A DNA stretch of 8,770 bases from Candidatus Altarchaeum sp. CG2_30_32_3053 (GTDB lineage: Archaea; Altiarchaeota; Altiarchaeia; Altiarchaeales; Altiarchaeaceae). Within the stretch, counting starts at the first letter, position 1; every line of letters starts with the position of its first letter. The position numbers and the translations under genes were made by a program. Positions 1 to 5,893 of this stretch are shown here, piece after piece. The stretch spans positions 3,057-11,826 of the forward strand of contig MNZY01000100.1 of NCBI GenBank assembly GCA_001873845.1. The letters run 5' to 3'. Below the pieces are notes generated by a model, which did no database searches, was not told the DNA's origin, and saw only the letters and a list, made by a program, of their open reading frames with translations.

Positions 1-25
1 ATTATTTAATTTCATTATTTAATTT
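1..25. repeat. 13-bp period direct repeat upstream of tfb
   Basis: The 12-mer ATTATTTAATTT occurs at 1-12 and again at 14-25, separated by one C. It lies just upstream of the putative tfb TATA box. The match is exact, but the sequence is low in complexity, so chance is possible. Confidence 0.5.
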
Positions 26-30
26 TTAAA

Positions 31-40
31 ATTTATAAAA
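31..40 (+). promoter_or_regulatory. Putative TATA box of tfb
   Basis: ATTTATAAAA resembles the archaeal TATA consensus (TTTAWATA-like). A start site about 26 nt downstream would fall near position 60, leaving a leader of about 20 nt. That leader contains AAAAGGAAA just before the ATG at 82, a weak GGA ribosome-binding site. The assignment rests on position and composition only. Confidence 0.4.
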
Positions 41-81
41 TTAATTGTAAAACATGAATAAAAGATAAATTTAAAAGGAAA

Positions 82-1590
82 ATGAGGTGTCCGGAATGTA
101 AAGGAATTATGTTTGTATTTGGTAAAATACAGACAGAAAAAGCCCAGCAGGATGCGATAAAAAGGTATTTAAAAAATACATACCTGCCTGAATTAGGGGC
201 TAAAAAGGAAAATTTAATCGCAGATTTGGAAGGTGCAGAACATATCTATAAAGAAGGAATCATTGAAATTATGGGAAAAAGCGGGGTGATTGGAAATTTA
301 AGTGTAAAAAGTGATATAAAAATAGATAAAAGATACGGCTGTCAAATAGGAGGAGATGCATTTATTTATCCTCTGGGAAAAGCTGTCTTTGAAAATGGCC
401 ATACAACAATATATTCAGACAATGGCGATAAAGGAGAATGTCTGTTCACGATTGAGGACTTTTCACTGGCTAAAGAAAAGCAAATTGCCTTATGGGAAAA
501 TTTAAAGAAAAATTTAGATAAAAATATTATTGATAAAGTGACTTTGCTAAATGATCTGGAGGGGTGTGAAATAAGCCGTGAAGGGTGTGAAATACTTGTT
601 AAAAAGGAAAATAAAGCAGTTCTTTTAATTTATTTAAAGTGTGTTCTTTCTTTAAATGCTGAAAAAGAAAAGGAATGGACAATTGGCTTTACCGAAAAGA
701 CCGATAATGAAATACAAATATTTTATGAAAGTGCTTTTCCTGATACTAAAACCGGCGAAATTATATGCTCAAATTGCGGAACGATTATAGAATCAGATAT
801 TATAGATACCGGTGCTGAATGGCGTTCATTTGACAGCGGGCAGAGAGAAAAAAGATCAAGGGCAAGTGGTGCAATAAAAGATGCAAAAGTAAGTAGGGGA
901 CTTACAACTGAAATAGACAGATATGACAGGGATGCAAAAGGCGGTGGATTTGAGGCGGAAAGAAAAGTTGAATTATACAGAATGAGAAGATTACAAACAA
1001 GAAGCAGGATGAGCGATAGTGTGGGTAGAAATTTATCAATTGCATTGCCGGAACTTGACAGGATGTGTAGTTTGCTGGAGCTGGGAGAAACAATAAAGGA
1101 GGACTGTGCTCACTTATACAGGCAGGCGGTAGATAAGGGATTTGTTAAAGGAAGAAGTATAGAAAGTATACTTGGTGCAATAATATGCTATACAACAAGA
1201 AATAAGGGCGAACCAAGAACACTGGAAGAAATTGCAGAAAAAAGCGGAATATCAAAAAAAGAGATAGGGAGAAGTTATAAACATACACTTAAATCCATGA
1301 ATCTAAAACCGCCCAGAACAAATGTAGAAAATTATATTACTTTGTACGCTTCAAAACTTGGAATTTCAAATACTGCCGAAGAAGAGGCGCAGAAAATACT
1401 TGCCGATGCAAAAAAGTACGGAATTACTGCTGGAAGGGGGCCTTCGGGGATTGCAGGAGCAATAATATATCTGGCATGCGAATGCATCGGGGAGAACTTT
1501 CCAAAGAAAGAACTGCTGGGTTTAGTGGGAATTACCCTTTCAACACTTCACAGCAGACGGGAAGAAATTAAAAATAAATTAAAGCTTTAA
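82..1590 (+). CDS. tfb: Transcription initiation factor B (TFIIB homologue) with a large insertion in its zinc ribbon
   Basis: TFB binds the TBP-promoter complex and recruits archaeal RNA polymerase. The first zinc knuckle is C3-P-E-C6 and the second is C229-S-N-C232, within TGEIICSNCG. The B-reader region EWRSFDSGQREKRSR (246-260) and the linker up to about 285 are canonical. The first cyclin fold is about 297-405, including the motif GRSIESILGAIICY at 357-370. The second is about 412-500, including RGPSGIAGAIIYLA at 452-465. Archaeal TFBs are usually about 300-340 residues; this one has 502 because about 210 residues lie between the two knuckles. The frame is open throughout, with no break and no obvious composition change. 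The ATG at 82 is chosen because CPEC follows directly and a GGA lies 5' of it. The insert is unrecognised and appears internally duplicated (see findings). The C-terminal part is unmistakably TFB. Confidence 0.93.
   Translation: MRCPECKGIMFVFGKIQTEKAQQDAIKRYLKNTYLPELGAKKENLIADLEGAEHIYKEGIIEIMGKSGVIGNLSVKSDIKIDKRYGCQIGGDAFIYPLGKAVFENGHTTIYSDNGDKGECLFTIEDFSLAKEKQIALWENLKKNLDKNIIDKVTLLNDLEGCEISREGCEILVKKENKAVLLIYLKCVLSLNAEKEKEWTIGFTEKTDNEIQIFYESAFPDTKTGEIICSNCGTIIESDIIDTGAEWRSFDSGQREKRSRASGAIKDAKVSRGLTTEIDRYDRDAKGGGFEAERKVELYRMRRLQTRSRMSDSVGRNLSIALPELDRMCSLLELGETIKEDCAHLYRQAVDKGFVKGRSIESILGAIICYTTRNKGEPRTLEEIAEKSGISKKEIGRSYKHTLKSMNLKPPRTNVENYITLYASKLGISNTAEEEAQKILADAKKYGITAGRGPSGIAGAIIYLACECIGENFPKKELLGLVGITLSTLHSRREEIKNKLKL
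109..735 (+). other. Uncharacterised in-frame domain inserted between the zinc knuckles of TFB (about residues 10-218)
   Basis: Normally about 15 residues separate the two CxxC pairs of a TFB zinc ribbon; here 222 do. The inserted segment looks alpha/beta, with lysine-rich helical stretches (about 20-32 and 130-146), each followed by strand-like segments. The motif DLEGxE followed by [K/R]EG and EI appears at about 48-63 and again at 158-171, so the segment looks like two related units with a 110-residue period. It holds five cysteines (87, 120, 162, 169, 187). No splicing motifs are visible: there is no His-Asn followed by Cys/Ser/Thr at the end and no LAGLIDADG motif. I do not recognise the fold. 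Confidence 0.75.
562..594 (+). repeat. 12-bp direct repeat inside the TFB insert
   Basis: GGGTGTGAAATA is present exactly at 562-573 and 583-594. The 21-bp period keeps the reading frame. It encodes GCEI twice, in the peptide EGCEISREGCEI (residues 160-171). It may be a small recent in-frame duplication within the inserted domain. Confidence 0.6.
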
Positions 1591-1606
1591 CAAAACACAA
1601 TCTAAC

Positions 1607-2361
1607 ATGCTTGGTTTTGAATTTGACAAAGGCAAATACAAAATCGCTTCAAAACATCAAAAGGAATGAGGCAATAAAATAATACCTAATTTAAAATTAA
1701 AAGTTTATAGGAACGAATCCATACTTGATTTGGGCTGCGGAGATGAAATACTGACTGAAAAATTATTGCAATTAGTACCAGACAGAAGGGTAGTTGAAAT
1801 TGATGATTCTGTCGGAATGCTTAGCGAAGCGAAAAAATCAGAAAAAGAAAATTTACATTTCCTTGTCATGGATATTAACGATATGGACTTTTCAGATGAA
1901 TTTGATTTGATATTTTCAAATGCTGTTTTGCATTGGGTTAAAAACATAAAAAATTACTTGTAAATTGTCGTGCTGCTTTGAAATCCTGCGGAATAATCAG
2001 ATTTAATTTTGCCGGTGAGGGCAACTGCTCAAATTTTTTTGCTGTTGTTAAAGAAATACTCTGATATGATAAATTTCAGAAATACTTTTAGAAATTTCAA
2101 TGGCTATAGTATGTGCCAACAATTGAAGAATATACCTTGCTGGCAAAGGGCTCAAAATTTAAGGATGCAGATGTTTGGGGTGAAAATGTAGATAGATATT
2201 TTAATAATACAGATGAAATGACAATGTGGATAGATCAGCCGTCGCTTGTGCCTTTTTTGAAACAAATAACAGACGAAGAAATGATGATTGAGAGGACTCA
2301 AAGAGAAGATGGAAGATGTTTTGAAACATTCAGAAGAATCAATGTTTTTGCAGGAAAATGA
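1607..2361 (+). pseudogene. Decayed SAM-dependent methyltransferase (trans-aconitate 2-methyltransferase type)
   Basis: Read across frames, this stretch gives one class I methyltransferase. It begins MLGFEFDKGKYKIASKHQKE at 1607. TGA at 1667-1669 replaces an expected Trp (KE*G for KEWG). The SAM-binding motif I is intact (ILDLGCGDEILTEKL), followed by VVEIDDSVGML and FDLIFSNAVLHW. A probable 1-bp deletion near 1961 shifts the frame; the protein resumes as NCRAALKSCGIIRFNFAGEG. That frame then meets stops at 2062-2064 (TGA), 2089-2091 (TAG) and 2107-2109 (TAG), and continues as VPTIEEY, VWGENVDRYF, WIDQPSLVPF and DGRCFETFRRINVF to TGA at 2359. About a dozen residues seem missing before MMIERT. 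The family usually methylates trans-aconitate or similar acids. Four stops, a frameshift and a deletion make function unlikely. Confidence 0.88.
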
Positions 2362-3110
2362 ATGACGATAAAAAAGCAGCAATTGTTGTTTTACTTTTGA
2401 TTATCTTAACTATTGCAGCATATCCGTTTACATCATTAACAGATGATAAGCAGGAAATTTACGGAATTCAAAGTTACAGCTTCTTTCAGGAGGGAAAAAT
2501 TTATCCGTTAATTACCGCAATATTTACTCATCTTGATGAACGGCATATTTTTGGCAACACGGTTTTCCTTTTTGTTTTCGGAATAACTTTGGCAACATTT
2601 ATCGGATGGAAAAAATTTCTTGTTGTTTATTTTATTGGAGGAACTGTGGGAAATTTAGCATGGGTAATTTATCCAGTTATTGATGAAGGAGCAGCTTCTG
2701 TTACTGCTGTCGGTGCTTCTGGTGCGGTTTTTGCTGCAATAGCTGCTCTCGCAATGGCAAAGCCGAAAAATGCAGCTGACATTGCCGAAAAATCAGAAAT
2801 TTTAAAATTTTTTTCTTATGTTCCATGGCTTGGACTTATTTATACACTAATTATGGGAGAAGGAATACTCGGATTTCTTGGAATAATATTTTATTTCCTT
2901 TTTGTTACAATTCCTGACTTAATTTTAGGAGTAGCAACAGCACACGCAGCACACTTTGGTGGGATGCTCGCCGGACTGATTTTGGGCATTTTGTTTAAAT
3001 TTAAAGGTGATTTTGAAGGTGATGAAAATGCAAAAAATAAAGAAGGTGCTGGAAAAAAATACGAGGATATTATGCCGGTCCATGATTACAATGATATAGT
3101 CAAAACCTGA
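2358..3110 (+). CDS. Rhomboid-family intramembrane serine protease
   Basis: Rhomboids cleave transmembrane substrates within the membrane using a Ser-His dyad. The nucleophile motif GASGA is at 119-123 (Ser121), and the general base is His199 in AHFGG, followed by a G-rich helix. HIFGN (His63, Asn67) matches the HxxxN oxyanion motif, so all key catalytic elements are present. About six hydrophobic segments can be seen (roughly 6-24, 66-84, 86-108, 112-134, 168-190, 192-213). The C-terminus from about 216 is a charged soluble tail. The length of 250 residues is normal for a compact rhomboid. The ATG overlaps the stop of the upstream methyltransferase remnant (ATGA), and GCAGGAAA precedes it as a weak ribosome-binding site. 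Substrates cannot be predicted. Confidence 0.9.
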   Translation: MNDDKKAAIVVLLLIILTIAAYPFTSLTDDKQEIYGIQSYSFFQEGKIYPLITAIFTHLDERHIFGNTVFLFVFGITLATFIGWKKFLVVYFIGGTVGNLAWVIYPVIDEGAASVTAVGASGAVFAAIAALAMAKPKNAADIAEKSEILKFFSYVPWLGLIYTLIMGEGILGFLGIIFYFLFVTIPDLILGVATAHAAHFGGMLAGLILGILFKFKGDFEGDENAKNKEGAGKKYEDIMPVHDYNDIVKT

Positions 3111-3197
3111 TAAATTTACTGCGATTCAGAGATTACAATAAATTTGGAAATTTTGAAAACAGAAATTTAATAACTCCCTCATAATTATAGGTAAGTT

Positions 3198-3214
3198 TAA
3201 TTAATAAATAAATT
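3198..3214 (+). promoter_or_regulatory. Putative TATA region for the S24e-S27ae operon
   Basis: The AT stretch TAATTAATAAATAAATT lies about 25-40 nt before the S24e ATG in a 128-nt gap. It would give a very short leader. Composition in this genome makes TATA-like words common, so this is tentative. Confidence 0.3.
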
Positions 3215-3238
3215 ATTTTAATTACGGAAATTTAAAAA

Positions 3239-3598
3239 ATGGATGTGGAAATTTTAAACCAAAAGGACAACCGATTGCTGGAAAGAAAGGAATTAAATTT
3301 AAAGGTCTTATTTGAAGCCAATAAAGCAACACCAAAATTAAATGAAATAAAGGACACAATTACAGCAAAGTTAAATTTAAATCCGTCTTTGACAGTAATT
3401 GACAATATACATCAGCCGTTCGGTGTGCATTATTCGGAGGTTTATACAAAGGAATATGACAATGAAAATGCGATGACGGTGGAAACAAGACCTGTCTTAA
3501 AGAAAAATTTCGGAGATGAAAAGGTTAATGCACTTATGGGAATAAAAAAGAAGAAAAAATTAAAAGGCAAAAAGAAAGCAGCACAGGCAAAAAAATAA
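3239..3598 (+). CDS. rps24e: Small ribosomal subunit protein eS24 (S24e)
   Basis: S24e is a 30S subunit protein shared by archaea and eukaryotes and absent from bacteria. The 119-residue product starts MDVEILNQKDNRLLERKEL. It contains the family core around 30-66 (ATPKLNEIKDTI, then LTVIDNIHQPFG) and a strongly basic lysine tail at 103-119. Length and order match the family. The ATG at 3239 is preceded by GGAAATTTAAAAA, with no strong ribosome-binding site, so translation may be leaderless. It is followed after 53 nt by S27ae, the usual archaeal pairing of these two ribosomal genes. Confidence 0.95.
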   Translation: MDVEILNQKDNRLLERKELNLKVLFEANKATPKLNEIKDTITAKLNLNPSLTVIDNIHQPFGVHYSEVYTKEYDNENAMTVETRPVLKKNFGDEKVNALMGIKKKKKLKGKKKAAQAKK

Positions 3599-3612
3599 AT
3601 AAAATTTAATGC

Positions 3613-3636
3613 ATAAATTCATAAATTCATAAATTC
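3613..3636 (+). repeat. Three tandem copies of ATAAATTC between S24e and S27ae
   Basis: ATAAATTC is repeated exactly at 3613-3620, 3621-3628 and 3629-3636, followed by a truncated AT. This fills much of the 53-nt spacer between the two ribosomal genes, 16-40 nt before the S27ae ATG. Such a microsatellite could vary in length between strains. Confidence 0.9.
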
Positions 3637-3651
3637 ATATAATGTTCTAAA

Positions 3652-3840
3652 ATGGCAGCAGCAAAAGAAAAAGCAAAGAAGACAACCAAAAAAAGTGAAA
3701 ATTACAATATTGTGGGCAATAAATTAATTAGAACAACAAAATTTTGCACGAGGTGCGGAGAGGGTGTATTCATGGCAAAGCATAAGGATAGATATAGCTG
3801 TGGAAAGTGCGGATATACCGAGTTCATCGGAAAGAAATAA
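3652..3840 (+). CDS. rps27ae: Small ribosomal subunit protein eS31 (S27ae)
   Basis: S27ae is a small zinc-ribbon protein of the archaeal 30S subunit; in eukaryotes it is made as a ubiquitin fusion. The 62-residue product has a lysine/alanine-rich N-terminus (1-15) and a C4 zinc ribbon: C32-T-R-C35 and C50-G-K-C53. The typical words FCTRCGEGVFMAKHKDRYSCGK and GYTEF fall in that region. No ubiquitin-like domain is present, as expected for archaea. It follows S24e on the same strand and is probably co-transcribed. The gene downstream runs in the opposite direction. Confidence 0.96.
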   Translation: MAAAKEKAKKTTKKSENYNIVGNKLIRTTKFCTRCGEGVFMAKHKDRYSCGKCGYTEFIGKK

Positions 3841-3932
3841 GTGGGTTATGGTTATGGATGCCTTTAAAAAGTAAGTATTTATCTGTTAAAATATATCATT
3901 AGATAACATCGAATTGAGGGGTCAAGTAAATT

Positions 3933-4982
3933 TTAAAACACATATACCTCATTCGCCTTGAAATAGACATAAATTTTATCGTTAATACCTAAATTTAATT
4001 CCTCAAACGCCTGCTTTGTTATAAAAACAGCGAGTGGAATTCCAACATCAGCAACAACCTTTATTATGCCTTCCCTCCTCGGAATTTTTGAAATTTCGCA
4101 GATTTTCCCTTTGAAACTGTTTCGTGCGCTTGTCAGAATACTGTTTTTTGAAATCACAATATTTTCAGGATGGATTATCATAAAGACCCTGCCTTCATTT
4201 AAATTTGTTGAGTATATTTTTATTCCATTGACATCAATAATAGCAATCCTGTTTTCAACCCTGCTGATTCCTTCAAATAAATTTTCCGCCCCTGTAAATT
4301 TTGCGACAAATTCCGACCTGGGATTTCTGAAAATTTCATCTGCTTTGCCTGTTTGCAAAATTTCGCCTTTGTGCATTACCCCAAGACGATCTGCAAGTGA
4401 AATTGCTTCTTCAAAATTGTGTGTTATATGGATGGTTGTTAAATTTCTTTCTTTATGAATTTCTTTCAGAAAATTTTTAACTTCATTTTGTGTGTTAGGA
4501 TCCAAAGCAGCAAGAGGTTCATCCAAAAGCAAAATTTTCGGATTTATGACCAGGACCCTTGCCAGTGATATTCTTTGCTTTTCTCCGCAGCTCAGATTTT
4601 TAACATCACTGTCCAGCAGATGATGGACTTTTAAAATTTTTGAAATTTCACAGACATTTTCATTAATCGCTTCTTCACTAAATTTTCTGATTTTTAATCC
4701 GAATTTTATATTGTCCATCACATTTAAATTTGGAAATAATGCATAATCCTGATAAACCAGACCGGTATTTCTCTTTTCTATCGGAACATTGCTGATGTCA
4801 ATTCCGTCAATAAAAATTTTTCCGCTGAATTTATGTAAGCCGGCAATACACTCAACCAGTATTGTTTTTCCAGCCCCTGTCTCTCCTAAAATTACAAAGT
4901 ATTCACCATGATTAATTTCTAAATTTATGTTTTTTAGTTCAAATTTTCCGAGTTTTAACGACAGGTCATGGATTTTTATCAT
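3933..4982 (-). CDS. wtpC: Tungstate/molybdate ABC transporter, ATP-binding protein
   Basis: This is the cytoplasmic ATPase that powers uptake of tungstate or molybdate through WtpB. Motifs in the 349-residue product are Walker A GETGAGKT (33-40), Q-loop Gln78 in VYQDYALFPNL, signature LSCGEKQR (130-137), Walker B ILLLDEP (150-156) and H-loop His188. The C-terminal part (about 285-345) is a Mop/TOBE-like domain with TSARNSFKGKI, the oxyanion-binding type found in ModC. The signature has Cys in place of the usual first Gly of LSGGE, a mild deviation. The gene is last in wtpABC. Its ATG at 4982 lies 37 nt after the wtpB stop, and the spacer contains a duplicated 29-bp unit. Mod and Wtp ATPases cannot be separated by sequence alone, so substrate preference is open. 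Confidence 0.92.
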   Translation of the reverse strand: MIKIHDLSLKLGKFELKNINLEINHGEYFVILGETGAGKTILVECIAGLHKFSGKIFIDGIDISNVPIEKRNTGLVYQDYALFPNLNVMDNIKFGLKIRKFSEEAINENVCEISKILKVHHLLDSDVKNLSCGEKQRISLARVLVINPKILLLDEPLAALDPNTQNEVKNFLKEIHKERNLTTIHITHNFEEAISLADRLGVMHKGEILQTGKADEIFRNPRSEFVAKFTGAENLFEGISRVENRIAIIDVNGIKIYSTNLNEGRVFMIIHPENIVISKNSILTSARNSFKGKICEISKIPRREGIIKVVADVGIPLAVFITKQAFEELNLGINDKIYVYFKANEVYVF

Positions 4983-5038
4983 TTTAAAATTTACTTTTTC
5001 TTTCTAATCATTTTAAAATTTACTTTTTCTTTCTAATC
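4981..5038. repeat. Perfect 2 x 29-bp tandem duplication across the wtpB-wtpC junction
   Basis: Positions 4981-5009 and 5010-5038 are identical. On the minus strand each unit holds the last codons of wtpB (IRKKK and stop TAA) plus the AATTTTAAA stretch before ATG. The copy nearer wtpB is the real gene end; the other copy separates it from wtpC. Without the duplication wtpB and wtpC would be 8 nt apart; now they are 37 nt apart. Confidence 0.95.
4991..5011 (-). other. Six-codon mini-ORF (MIRKKK) between wtpB and wtpC
   Basis: At the junction of the two 29-bp units the minus strand reads ATG ATT AGA AAG AAA AAG TAA. The ATG is in the same AATTTTAAA-ATG context as the wtpC start itself. It begins 8 nt after the wtpB stop, at the ancestral wtpC position, and ends 8 nt before the wtpC ATG. 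It is a by-product of the duplication and would yield only MIRKKK if translated. Whether ribosomes use it is unknown. Confidence 0.5.
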
Positions 5039-5787
5039 AGAAATCTTAAAAGTATAAAGACAATCAGGCAGAATATCAGCAATATTGCCGCAACTGCCTG
5101 CGAGACATATAATCCAGCAGTTAAAAATTTGTCATATATAATTGTTGTTGCAACCATGGGATAATAAGCAATTATTATTATTGCTCCGAATTCACTTATT
5201 GCCCGTGCCCATGTCATCACTGCTCCGACAAAAATATTTCTGAATGCGAGAGGAAATGAAATTTTTAAAAATACATAAAAAGGACTTGCTCCCAATGTCC
5301 TCGCAGCATTTTCCAGCCGGACATCTACGTTTTCAAAGCCCTCCCGTGAATAATTTATTATAAATGGAATGCTTACAAACAGCATCGCAAGTATAATTCC
5401 CGGAAGCGCATCAACAAATCTTATGAAGGAAAATTGTCCTATTAGTCCATGGGTTCCGAAGACGCTTAATAATGCGATTCCGGCAACTGTGTGGGGAACG
5501 ACAACAGGAACATCAATCATGCCTTCAATAATTGTCTTTCCGTAAAAATTTTTTCTTGCCAAAAGATAAGCAAGAGGAACCCCGAATATAAATGCAATCA
5601 CGGTTGCTAAAAATGCACAGAAAAAACTTAAAAGTATGGATTCCAAAACTACTTCGTCGGTTAAATTTTGGATGAAAATTTGTGTATTAAATACAGCAGA
5701 TAAAATCAGATTTGCAAGAGGAATTAAAATAAACAGCAAGATTAATATTCCCAAAATTGCGAATACCAGAGTAAGTTTTTCTTTCAT
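5020..5787 (-). CDS. wtpB: Tungstate/molybdate ABC transporter, permease
   Basis: This is the membrane channel of the WtpABC/ModABC importer, probably working as a homodimer. The 255-residue product has about six hydrophobic segments (roughly 7-32, 50-74, 95-115, 127-146, 185-207, 229-250). The EAA loop, which contacts the ATPase, is at about 159-179 (ENAARTLGASPFYVFLKIS, then FP). GVPLAYLLAR (69-78) and DVPVVVPHTVAG (92-103) are typical of molybdate/tungstate permeases. It sits 106 nt after wtpA and just before wtpC on the same strand. The start at 5787 gives a normal N-terminus (MKEK then a membrane helix). No ribosome-binding site is evident. The final IRKKK codons are part of a tandem duplication. 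Confidence 0.93.
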   Translation of the reverse strand: MKEKLTLVFAILGILILLFILIPLANLILSAVFNTQIFIQNLTDEVVLESILLSFFCAFLATVIAFIFGVPLAYLLARKNFYGKTIIEGMIDVPVVVPHTVAGIALLSVFGTHGLIGQFSFIRFVDALPGIILAMLFVSIPFIINYSREGFENVDVRLENAARTLGASPFYVFLKISFPLAFRNIFVGAVMTWARAISEFGAIIIIAYYPMVATTIIYDKFLTAGLYVSQAVAAILLIFCLIVFILLRFLIRKKK

Positions 5788-5805
5788 TCTGTTTTGTTAA
5801 CAATG

Positions 5806-5828
5806 TGTATCCTGACTATTTGTATCCT
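5806..5828. repeat. Direct repeat TGTATCCT in the wtpA-wtpB spacer
   Basis: TGTATCCT occurs at 5806-5813 and 5821-5828, a 15-bp period, in the 106-nt gap between wtpA and wtpB. On the transcribed strand it reads AGGATACA. It is short, and its role is unknown. Confidence 0.4.
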
Positions 5829-5893
5829 TCACCTCTCAAATCAGGCGGAAATGAAAATTTTATCCATTGTAAAAGGTAAAGGGTGTAGCAAAT

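Noticed and set aside
109..735. Intein in TFB
   Set aside because: An in-frame insert in TFB suggests an intein, but no Cys/Ser-led block A, no TxxH block B and no terminal His-Asn before Cys/Ser/Thr can be placed, and no homing endonuclease motif is visible. A badly degenerate intein is not strictly excluded.
902..1093. Minus-strand open frame of 63 codons inside tfb
   Set aside because: It lies wholly inside the conserved TFB coding region and its product has no recognisable domain. It is a shadow frame.
1667..2109. Stop codon recoding (TGA as Trp or selenocysteine, TAG as pyrrolysine) in the methyltransferase
   Set aside because: TGA at 1667 does replace an expected Trp, but the gene also has a frameshift, a further TGA, two TAGs and a deletion, and neighbouring genes end normally. 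Decay explains all of these.
2009..2191. A 60-codon plus-strand frame within the methyltransferase remnant
   Set aside because: It is out of phase with the recognisable methyltransferase sequence and shows no family resemblance.
3879..3906. Hairpin terminator between the convergent S27ae and wtpC genes
   Set aside because: TTATCT and AGATAA can pair, but the stem is 6 bp and AT-rich with a 16-nt loop and no adjoining T tract. It is too weak to call.
4066..4458. Plus-strand open frame of 130 codons inside wtpC
   Set aside because: It is antisense to a canonical ABC ATPase and is hydrophobic because of AT-rich reverse codons, with no independent support.
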